A stretch of 60,000 nt of DNA from Adiantum capillus-veneris (Eukaryota; Streptophyta; Polypodiopsida; Polypodiales; Pteridaceae): NCBI GenBank assembly GCA_014529385.2, contig CM043942.1, positions 4,616,501 through 4,676,500 of the forward strand, read 5' to 3'. Every line of letters starts with the position of its first letter. Positions within the stretch are counted from its first letter, which is position 1. Positions 30,657 through 40,300 of the stretch are shown piece by piece. Under the pieces are notes generated by a model. The model was not told the origin of the DNA. It saw only the letters and a list, made by a program, of their open reading frames with translations, and did no database searches. The translations under genes were made by a program, and so were the position numbers.

Positions 30657-31829
30657 TGTTGCCGCGTTGGAATTTCTTTTCAAATTAGACGGATTTGGTC
30701 TCTTTAGACATTGATACCATCTATGGTCACCACTGCAAATTGTACATAATCCTTCCTTCTTTGAAGTCGAAGATCCATTTGACGAAGAGCCTTGTTGAGT
30801 ATTGGAATGCTGATCTTGAGAAAAATCACGTCCTTTACCACGATCAAGTGGAGGAACATGTGAAGAAGATATGCTTTCAGATTGTCGATCTTGAGAATAA
30901 AACCTTGAAGTTGAATAAGGTTGCGTTGCTTGCTGTCTGAACTGAGGTTGATGTTGCTGACTTTGGCTATAGTTGTCTCTGCGATCGCGCTGTGAAAAGC
31001 GAGCGTTGTTTGAAGATCTGTTACCAGGGAGAAAATTCCGTGTAGGGCGCCGATTATCGCCAAGACCCTCCACGTAGGCAATTGCAGCATCCAAAGTGGT
31101 AGGGTTGTATTTGTGCACATCGTCCTTCAGGTTGGGTTCGAGTCCGTCGATAAAGCTGTGAAGTTTCTCAGAGGGACTAAGAGTCTCTATCTCCAGAGTT
31201 AGTCTTTGGAACTCTGTGATGTACGCGGCCAAGGAACCTGTCTGGCTCAGGCGGCGAAGAGAGGACCGGGTATGAAAGTCCGCATTGGCAGGTTCGAACG
31301 CCTTGCGAATAGCACGCCGGAATTTATCCCAAGAAGGTGTGTGTTTACCATCAGCAACCCGTCGTTGCCACCAAAGAAATGCTGTGTCCTTGAGCAGAGA
31401 ACTAGCAAGTGCAACTTTTTTACTCTCGACCAAGTCCGTGTTCGATAAGTAAATCTCCATTTTGAACAGCCATTGGTCCAGCACGCGCTTGTCGCGGCGA
31501 CCAGTGTATGGTTCCGGTAGTTTAACATCAAGCTTCTTCTTCTGTGCAGCATTAAAAATTTTATAAAGTAATTGAAGTTCGCGATTGTCTACCTCATCAG
31601 TTGGATCTGGTTCGTTCGGTTCGTTCACTGAAGCTTCGGAAGAAGGTGTTGAAGATGTTGCATTAGTAGTTCGAGAAACAGCAGGTCGACTTCGAGAAGT
31701 GTTTTCCGTGTGCATCTGATCCAAGCGAGTGTGAAGTGATGCAAGGCTTATGGAAAGTGTGGCCATCTGCTCCTTAATAAGAGTAAGGGCATCGTCAGAT
31801 TGACCACCTCCGTCCTGAGAATTCGGCAT
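30657..31829 (-). CDS. H Gag
   Basis: 391 residues from MPNSQDGGGQSDDALTLIKE at 31829 to the TAA at 30654-30656. A short coiled-coil-like N-terminus is followed by a gypsy Gag core (LPEPYTGRRDKRVLDQWLFK, TAFLWWQRRV, WDKFRRAIRKAFEP, SLAAYITEFQRL, FIDGLEPNLKDDV), a Gln/Ser/Arg-rich linker, and one zinc knuckle CTICSGDHRWYQC with CX2CX3HX4C spacing (one residue shorter than usual). The gene is intact. It would form the particle shell and bind the RNA. Confidence 0.93.
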
Positions 31830-32978
31830 GGTTACGCCTCAAAGGGAATTCTCGAACAGGTGCAAGTTCTGGGTTGGGAACAGATTCTGGGATGGGTGTT
31901 CCGTGAGCGGAAAATGCGTCGGGAATAATTTCGCGCTCTAGAATCGGGGAATCGGGAATAATTATCACTTCCGGCTCTGAGTAGAGAAATTCATCCGTAA
32001 AATTTTGTCGAGGAATTTTGTCTGACAAAGTTATACAACTACTCTTATCGGCGAAAGGTACTGCGCGCAGTGTGTGCACAAGGCCAACGCGGGTGGGTTC
32101 AAGTGAGTGAGTTCACATGGGCTTTTTAAAAAATTGGGTCTTTGGACGGCCAATCTTAAATCAAGTGCTTGGCCGGGTGGGTTTTTTTTATATTAAAACT
32201 TGGGCTGAATTTGACTCGCTGCCCGTTGGTTAATTAATCCAAGTGACCTTTGGGCGGGCGGTCAAGTTTGGGTGGACGGACACTTTTAAATAAATGTAAT
32301 TGTATAAGCTTTATACTGCCAGCGTAAGGATTTGGGTAACGTAAGTTTGCTGCATCGTAAAAGGTCCAGCCACGTTGAACTTCAGCCAGTAAGGTTGCCA
32401 GTAGGGGTTAATTTCAGCCAGCGTTTGTAAAAAAAAACACTCCAGCGTAAGAATTGTCCAGCGTTAATGATTGCGTTCCCAGATGGGTGCAACCCTTGGA
32501 AAAGAAAAGGGCACTAGCGTAAGTGAATTCAGCGTGTTGCCGCTTGGGAGATGAAACGCTTGGGGAAAAAAAGGGTGCTAGTGATTTTGTGTCAGCCAGC
32601 AGCAAGGAATCAGCCCAACGATTCAGCCAGTGCAGAATTTAAGCATTTCAGCCCTTCTGGCAAGTCCAGCGATGCATGGAACGGGTGCGAGCAAGGAGGG
32701 GAGACGGGGTGCTTCTTGCCGGCTTGTGCCCTTTTGCGGGAAGGGGTGCGAGGGCGGGTTCGAAAGGGTGTCACCCAAGCAAAGGTGCACAAGGTTCTCA
32801 GGGTACGCAGCACACACACATCACTAGTACAATGTAGTTATTGAACAAATACCCATGTTACCTCATATACGTAGTAGAAGTATACCATCTTTCTCTGCTT
32901 CCATGCAACTCCAAGAAGGGGTAGAGTGTAGCGGCGAGGATGAGAGGCTCACAACCTTCGGGTCTCGGGAAAAAATTT
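31830..32978 (-). other. H leader
   Basis: About 1.15 kb of untranslated leader between the PBS and gag. It holds several CCAGCGTAA or CCAGCGTT motifs (32320-32640). I see no gene in it. Confidence 0.75.
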
Positions 32979-32990
32979 GCTCCGATACCA
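32979..32990 (-). other. H primer-binding site
   Basis: The minus strand reads TGGTATCGGAGC, one base from the initiator-Met consensus, one base inside the LTR. Confidence 0.88.
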
Positions 32991-32991
32991 C

Positions 32992-33423
32992 TGTGAGGAT
33001 TCTAGGTACTAATCCTCTATTAATTACTTAAACTCATGATTAAGACTTAAGAAACTAAACTGAACTCAAGACAAGACTTAGAAGACTCTGTGTTTGATTG
33101 ATTGAAAGTGTGATACAAGGGTTCCTTTTATAGGAATTGAATAGTCATCAGTGAAGAGGCATGTCTCTTTGTGAAGAGACATGACTTTAGGTGAAAAGAC
33201 ACATCCTTTCGACGAAGAGCTGCAACCATTGGGCGAAGAGTCGCACCCGTAGAGCGAAGGGGTGTGACCAGTCGTCGAAGGAGTGTGGCTTTTGGCGAAG
33301 AGACACGTCCTTTGAGCGAAGGGGTGTGACCATCCAAGCGCAGGGGTCCTCCTTGGCATGGCACTTCGCGTATCTGCAACTAGGAGTAGATGTATTGTCG
33401 TTAACATAGTCACAATCGTGATA
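32992..33423 (-). repeat. H 5' LTR with promoter
   Basis: 432 bp, ending ATCGTGATA (the other copy has GTGACA). A good TATA box, TATAAAAG on the minus strand at 33125-33132, follows the nine-unit array (33151-33333) in transcription direction, so the array lies just upstream of the promoter. The right TSD copy cttgc is at 33424-33428. Confidence 0.93.
33125..33132 (-). promoter_or_regulatory. TATA box of H 5' LTR
   Basis: The minus strand reads TATAAAAG. It is conserved as a TATATAAGG-like element in H' near 49807. Confidence 0.7.
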
Positions 33424-33428
33424 CTTGC

Positions 33429-33666
33429 GATCAAATTCTTTGGCCTCCAAGCGTAATTGCTCGCGCTCACGCTCCATGGTTGCCATTCTTGCTTCGTGCC
33501 ACGTTGTCATCATGTCCATCATCGTCTTGCACCAAGCCTCCATAGGATCTGGTGCAATCGAAGGGAGAGGGTCGGAAAAACCTCCTGGTGGGGAAAACTC
33601 TTCTTTGCCACTCCTATGCTCACCACCTTCATGCGAAGCATCCATTCCGCTTCGGGTGATGACCAT
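33429..33666 (-). pseudogene. G3 gag start (right piece)
   Basis: Begins MVITRSGMDASHEGGEHRSG at 33666, like G2 gag. After a short acidic/proline region it runs into a charged helix (MEREREQLRLEAKEFDRKY) where H inserts. Across the insertion it continues in frame into the linker at 28999, so the Gag core and protease are missing by an internal deletion older than H. Confidence 0.82.
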
Positions 33667-34098
33667 CCACTGAAGTCTTGGGTTCTTGAGTTCACGAGGA
33701 ACTTGGGTTCTTGGTTCTTGGGGTTCTTGAGTTCTTGAGGTTCTTGCGGGTCTTGAGGTTCTTCTTGCGCTTGCAATCTGTGTTAGAGAAGGATCTTCTC
33801 TTCACCCGAGTTCTGCTCGTTTCCGCGGGCGCACCCCTTGGCGGCCTTGCGCTCACACCAAGGTTGCTTTTTCCCACCTCATGTTGATTGGCCGGCCGCT
33901 AAGTGCACGGTCCTCTCTCAATGAGTGAAAAGAGGCACAAGGGGATGCTGGACAAGCCTTTCTTTCTTGGGTTTCTTGTCACTCTTCAAAAACACGATTA
34001 GGAATCGACACGCCCAAGTGGACTTGGGTTACGTGCGACCGCAACAAGCAAAAAAAAATATGTGGTTCTTTCCTTGAGTGATAGAGAACACTGCCAAA
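33667..34098 (-). other. G3 leader
   Basis: Leader closely similar to 24759-25172. No gene. Confidence 0.75.
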
Positions 34099-34110
34099 GC
34101 TCTGATACCA
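34099..34110 (-). other. G3 primer-binding site (tRNA-iMet)
   Basis: The minus strand reads TGGTATCAGAGC, one base inside the LTR. Confidence 0.95.
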
Positions 34111-34111
34111 A

Positions 34112-35217
34112 TGTTAGGTGCAGCGGAAGTGAATGTTGAACTTTGCTCAAGATGAGTGCTCTGAATTGTGCTCAAGGGTTCCTTTTACTTACAGAAGGGA
34201 GAGCCTTCCTTTTCTTTAGTGAGAGAGTGGAATGGACACAAACAAAGTGGATGAACACTGTGAATGAAGATACTGAGACTGAGAGATAGAGAGAGAAGAA
34301 TACGACACCAGAATGTTGTCAAACCCTCCTCCGAAGGCCCCACTCTTTATGGCGAGAGCGGTCTACTTATGATTGCACAAATCTCTACAATGCTTGGATT
34401 TGCTGACGATGTCAGCAAAGATGAGGACGACAACGAGACGGGCTGAATCTGAAAATGCTAATGGCCGAAATCTGCAAATCTTGTATCTGCTGAATTCTGA
34501 CTCATGTCGGTTATATGTCGATGACGACGGTACGTTGAAAACGCAGATGCTGAAATCTGCGTTTCCCGGGCTGAATCTGCAAACTACGCAAGATCTGACC
34601 GTGCGGCGAGGATCTACTGCGGGAAGGTGAGATCTGCGAGGTTTGGGGGTTCTACTGCGGAGTCTGACTGCTGAAAACTAAAAACGCTGGTGCTACTGTT
34701 GCTTCTGTCGCGAAGATCTGCAAAAACGCTAGGACTGGTTTCTGTCTTCTGCAAAACGCTAGGCTCATCTGCTGTGGTTCTGTCGCCGTGAATCTGCAAG
34801 TTGCAAAAACGCTGGCTGATCTGATGCAAAAACGCTAGGCCTTTTGCAATGCTGAAACCGCTAGAGTTGTCGCGGGGTCGGTCTTGTTGAGAAGTTGCCT
34901 GTTGAGCAAGGTGCCTGCTGCCTCTTTTGCTTGAAAGGGCTAGCGCTAGGTTTCCACTTATAATAAGTGAAAAATGTCAAAAATAGGGAAAATAGGTCTA
35001 TGCACTGCTCTTGATGGGATCTGATGGGAATCTGATGGTCATGCTGTGTGCAACCAGAGGATATGCATCTAATCTAAGGGTCTGGACATGCACGGTCTGC
35101 GAACAGACTCACAAAAGTGCCAGATCACTTCCTATTCTAGACTGACTTGACTGAACTAAACCCTGGTCATGCTATAGCTTGTCCACGGACACATAGGGTT
35201 GGATGTGTGACGTGACA
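34112..35217 (-). repeat. G3 5' LTR
   Basis: 1106 bp, TGTTAGGTGCAGCGG to GTGACGTGACA on the plus strand. It contains six or more AAAACGCT motifs between 34530 and 34870. It is inserted into the internal end of an H-type element (H'). Confidence 0.9.
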
Positions 35218-35253
35218 ACAACTACCCTGGGTTTAATTTAAAGAGGGAGGGAA
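35218..35253 (+). other. H' internal end with polypurine tract
   Basis: AAGAGGGAGGGAA (35241-35253) directly precedes an LTR start TGTCACGAG, matching the layout of element H on the opposite strand. This is all that remains of H' internal DNA. Confidence 0.8.
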
Positions 35254-35292
35254 TGTCACGAGTGTGACTATGTTGCAGTATTACATACACTC
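35254..35292 (+). repeat. H' 3' LTR, part 1 (split by K and L)
   Basis: First 39 bp of an H-family LTR on the plus strand. The LTR resumes at 44082 after K and again at 49604 after L, giving about 430 bp in total, like the H LTR. The last 5 bp (cactc, 35288-35292) are the K target duplication. Confidence 0.88.
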
Positions 35293-36910
35293 TGTCATAA
35301 AATCTAATATCTAACTAACCCAAATGATTTTCTCATATTAAATTGATCACTTAATATGGGAGAATAAACGGGAATAAGTGTTAAGATATAGGTATGTGCT
35401 TTTAGATCTATCTCAACACGGGGCCAATGTAAAGGGGCCCAAAAGGGAGATGGTCTATCAAAGAGCAAGGCTAACCAATGGAGCATAAGACCTTAGGGTT
35501 AGCTTCATTGAAGACCTCCAATAAATGTGTGTAAAAGTCCTTTTGACCTTAAGTAAGCTAGGACTGAGCTTGAGGTGGGAACCCGGCCCAAGCTCGAGGT
35601 GCTTGTCCTGCTTGAGGTGTTTGTCATGCTTGAGGTGTTTTTCATGCTTGAGGTGCTTGATTAAGATGCTTGAGGTGCTTGACTGGCTCCATGCTTGAGG
35701 TGCTTGACTTGCTGCATGATTAAAGTACTTGAGGTGCCTTGAGAAGCTTGCCTGAGATGCTTGTGGGAACCCCCCCTAGTTCAAGTGCTTTGTCATGCTT
35801 GGTGAGTAAGGTGCTTGATCACCTAAAAGTCAAAAGCATTCCTACAAGAGGGGGGGCGAGCCCTTTTCCTAGGGCCTAGAGAGAGAACACCCACTCACAC
35901 ACACAAGGGAAGCCCATCTTGAAGAGGCAGCAAGGACACATGTCAGGCCCCTACCCATGTTACCTTCATGTGTTGCTTGAAGCCTATTGGCTAGGCTTCA
36001 AAGGGGTCCAATGATAAATTACATGAATTATCTAATTGTTTTAGCATTTATCAAGTCCTCTCTCTCAAAGGGGAAAGGGGTCCCAAGGCTACCCATGTTG
36101 CTTGTAATGGCTCCTGCTTGTGATTGGCTAGGCTTGGAGGGGTCCAATGAGCTTCAGGCATGAGCTACAAGGGGGGGTCGACCCAAGCAAGCTAGGGGGG
36201 TGCCTAGGGGGTATACTCACCCACACACACTCACAAGCACTCTCATTGTGTGATATGCAAAGTGCAAGAGCTCCCTCTCCAAGCAAGTAGAGGTTGAGAG
36301 CCTACACCAACACTCTTGGCTATGGAGTGCAAATCCAACCAAGAGCCATGCTTCAATGCTTAAGCTTGCCATCTCCTTCTTCTTCATTACTATGCTATTA
36401 TGTATGCTAGCAACAAGAGTATGATAAGTGAGGAACTAATTCTTTCTCCTACGAAATGTTTCTTCTTCCTCTTCCCTACCCTCATTCCCTGCTAGCTCTC
36501 TCCACCTTTGAAGGTGTTTGAGGTCTTGGGACTGAGGCTTGGGATAGTTAAAGCTTTCTTCAAGTTTATGTTATGTTTGTGGTGCATGAAGCCTTCCATC
36601 TTCATGGCATCACCTAGGTCACAAGGAACACAAAGACTGTATTGTAACAAGTCTCTCTTTATGGGAGAAATCATAATACAAATGCCTATTGGAGGGGGGG
36701 ACCGGCTCCACATAAATCCGGTCCTCAATTGTTGTCATGTTCTCTAAACTCTCTCTCTTGCAAAAGTATTGTCTATGCCAAGTTAACTAATTGCTATGAT
36801 TATGTTGCTATCTTCAAAATTGTCTACCCGCTATGCTCACAAAATCATTTCTTGAAAGTACTCTCATTAAATTCCGCTATTCTCAAATTGAATAGGCAAA
36901 TTCCATTACA
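35293..36910 (+). repeat. K 5' LTR
   Basis: 1618 bp, TGTCATAAAATC to TTCCATTACA. It contains an 18-bp-type tandem array (35566-35766) and a G7 run. Short ORFs in it are repeated in the other LTR and are not genes. Confidence 0.96.
35566..35766 (+). repeat. K LTR tandem array (TGCTTGAGG units)
   Basis: About ten degenerate units of CATGCTTGAGGTGTTTGT type at roughly 18-25-bp spacing. An identical array is in the 3' LTR at 42737-42937. Confidence 0.88.
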
Positions 36911-36911
36911 T

Positions 36912-36923
36912 TGGTATCAGAGC
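36912..36923 (+). other. K primer-binding site (tRNA-iMet)
   Basis: TGGTATCAGAGC one base after the LTR. Confidence 0.96.
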
Positions 36924-37325
36924 ATTTGGTTTCTCTTTTCTTGCTTAAGAAGAGAGGTCCTTAAGTAGCCTATAAATGGTTGATGTTGTTAATTATAATA
37001 GAGTAAGTGGAACTGGGATCTAATACCGGTTTTGTTAAGCCCACTATGTGGGGGATGGTGCACACCTCGGGAGCTTTGGACTTAATAATGGAGTCTTTTT
37101 AGACTTGCCTACGGCTTTACCATTATTGAGCCATAAGAAGTCCGAAAGGAGCTAGCCCTTGGCAACTCTGCTATGTTAGACCTACTCCTCTACTCTCTAT
37201 AATTAACCACTTTGAGCCGTGGGTGTAGATACTTAAGAGCCGATTTTCAAAGGCTAAGAGGAGTGGCAACTAAGGTTTTGAATTGCCAAAGCATACACTA
37301 AGTACATACATAAAATTTTGTTAAC
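36924..37325 (+). other. K leader
   Basis: About 400 bp of untranslated leader before the gag Met at 37326. No gene. Confidence 0.8.
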
Positions 37326-40300
37326 ATGGCTGACAATAATCAAGAGAGTAGAATGAACATTGATAGCTTTGATTTTGCACATGAAGGTGCTAATGATGAT
37401 GCTCCCATGTTTGTGAATTATCTTGTGACTAGGTTGCAACAAGCTATGGGCAACCCTACCTTGCAAGCCGAAGTTACTCAACAACTTCGTGCCTATGGAA
37501 TTTCCCTTCCTCTCCAAGAGGAGAGAGAGCTTAGGAGGCCTCTTGAAGAGACCCCCAAAAGAAGACTCTCTCCCATTCGAGAGGAGGAATCCAAAGAGAA
37601 AGAAAGCAATGAAAGTCTAAGTTCTTCTGAAGATGTGGCTCCACGAAGAAGGCGGTCTAGACGATCGCCTACTCCTCCCAAGAGGAAAAGAGCAACCCAT
37701 AGTCCTTCTCCTCATCACTCTCAAAGGCAAGAGAGGAAACAAAGGAAGAAAAGGGCTAGGAAGAGGTCACCCTCTTCTCCTTCTTCTTCACCTTCCTTCT
37801 CTTCCGATGAAAGTTATGGCTATTCTCCTAGAGAATACAAGAGGGGAGGGCATCGCAAATCATTTCCTGCATGGCGAAGGTCACAAAAGCTAAAGAAGTT
37901 CAAGGAGGGAGGAAAGAGTATCTCTTTTCTCACCTACGATGGCACCTTTGGTGCTACCGACAAAGTGTTGGCCTTCATCCAGCAATTTGATGCGGCCTTT
38001 GGGGACGAGGGCTTCACAGAGTCCTCCAAGCTACGCCATGTAGCTATGCACTTCCAAAAATCAGCTCGTCAATGGTGGGCTAGCCTTCGTGGCAATGGAG
38101 AAGCCCCAAAGACATGGAAAACTCTACGAGTTTCCATCATGAAGCAATTTCTTCCAAGCGATACTAAAGATAAAGTTCTTACCGAATGGCGCGGCTTGAA
38201 GCTCCTCTCTCATGAGTCTATCAACAAGTATGTAGATAAGTTTTGGGATTTACATCTCAAAGCTACTGTCTTTCAAAAGATAGACTTTGCCGAGCAAAGA
38301 CAACAATTCTGTGCGGGATTACCTGAAGAGATGGCCGAATATATCAACTCTCAACGGCCCGGTACTATTACCGAAGTAATCCACCACACCATGGTTGCTT
38401 CACGCATCAATTTCCATCAAGGGGCTAGACGTAATGTCAAGCCCATGGAAAACAAAGATAAAAATGATGCAAAGGGGAAATCCAATGCTCAAAATAATTC
38501 CCAAGGCACTTCCAACAACAACAACAACAATCGGTCCAAGGAGAAGGGAGTTTACAAAGGTAAAAACAAACTCTCTCCTGAAGAGCTTGAAGCTTTTCGC
38601 AAGGACCATAAGTGTTTCAAGTGTGGGGAGCAAGGACATGGCTATCGTTCTTGCCCCAAGAAGAATACTCGCAATGAGACTCCTAGGGCTTCCACCATCG
38701 AAGCTCCAAAAGAGGATGCTCATTGCAAAGGATCATCACTCTCCTATGCATGGGGAAAGGTAAGAGAGCATGATGCCTTCATCTTGTTTGACCCTGGCTC
38801 TACTCTCAATTTCATATCAATAGAGTTGGCCACCAAGTTGGGCATTCAAGCTTTTGAGATGGGAGATATAGTAACAGCTGATGCAGCTTTCAAGGGACAA
38901 CAAGCCTCCGTTACTCCCTTGATTGGGAAGTTGAGGCTTCATGTCCAAAGCTATGTCGACAAAGAAGACTTCTTCATCTCTCCCCTCCAACATCAGGATG
39001 TTATCCTAGGGGCACCATGGTTTGATCGCATGGCTGCCAACATGAAGTTCCCTGAAAGGAGAATTTACTTCACCTACAGGGGAAAGAACATGTATATAGA
39101 TGCTAGTGAGCGTGGTCGCACTATTCCACTTGTAAATCCTCTTTCTTTTGATAAATCAATGAAGAGCTCAGTTTCTGCGTACATGATTTATGTCAAAGAG
39201 TCTCTAAAAGCTAATAATGTTTCATCAAATGAAAATGATAGGAATCAAGAAGAGTTAGACTTGTTTACTTTTCTAAAAGGATTCCAAGATGTGTTCAACG
39301 ATGATATCCCTATGGACCTACCTCCAAAACGAGGGGATGATGACCATCGTATTGAGCTCCTTCCAGGAAGCTCACCGCCTAACAAACCTCCTTATCGAGT
39401 CTCACAAGCTCAACAAGAGGAGATCATGAGGCAAGTACAAGAGCTGGTAGACAAAGGGATGGTGAGGCCTAGTTCCTCTCCCTTTTGTTCTCCAGTCCTT
39501 TTAGTGCAAAAGAAAGATGGTACATACCGTATGTGTGTGGACTATCGAGCACTAAACCATATCACTATCAAAAACAGATTTCCCGTACCTCGGGTAGAAG
39601 ATCTGTTTGATAAGCTACAAGGCTCTACCTACTTCAGTAGGATTGACCTTAAGAGTGGCTATCATCAAATAAGGATAGTGGATGAGGATATCTTAAAGAC
39701 AGCGTTTCACACAACATTTGGTCTTTATGAATATCTAGTCATGTCTTTTGGCTTGACTAATGCACCAGCTACGTTCAATCGTTTGATGGAGAAAATTTTT
39801 AGACCATGTCGAAAATTCACTGGAGTGTTCTTCGATGATATCATCATCTACTCCAAGTCTTTGGAGGAACATAAGCAACATCTCCAAGTGATTTTTCAAG
39901 CCTTGAGGGAGAACAAACTTTTTCTCAACCAAAAGAAAAGTGAATTCTTCCTTCAAGAGATTCAATATCTAGGCCATATTATCTCTCACGATGGTATTCG
40001 TATGGATCCATCAAAGTTAGAGGTAATAAAATCATGGCCTAACCCAAGGAATCTACATGAGCTAAGAAGCTTTATTGGTATGTGTGCATACTATAGACGC
40101 TTCATAGCAAAATTCTCTCAAGTAGCAGGACCACTACACGACTTAACCAAGAAGAACGTTAAGTTTGTATGGACTGTTAAGGAGCAAAATGCTTTTGAAA
40201 AACTCAAAGAGAAGCTTACTTCCCAACCAGTCCTCGTGCTTCCGGATCTCTCAAAGCCATTTGAGGTCCAATGTGATGCTTGTGGTGATTGCCTTGGAGC

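Larger units (their letters stand above)
29005..33423 (-). mobile_element. H, RT-less LTR retrotransposon (Gag-protease only)
   Basis: A 4419-bp element with 432-bp LTRs, a 5-bp TSD (cttgc), PBS, PPT and a single reading frame for Gag, protease and an acidic tail. No reverse transcriptase, RNase H or integrase is present, yet the structure is complete and the LTRs are about 98% alike, so it moved recently using enzymes from elsewhere. It is inserted in the gag region of G3. Confidence 0.93.

Noticed and set aside
32610-32827. Overlapping frames in the H leader on both strands
   Set aside because: A GC-rich stretch opens all frames. No motif, and the position is an untranslated leader.
36492-36747. 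78-79-codon frames repeated at 36492-36747 and 43663-43918
   Set aside because: They are identical because they sit in the two K LTRs, and both strands are open. LTR duplication explains them.
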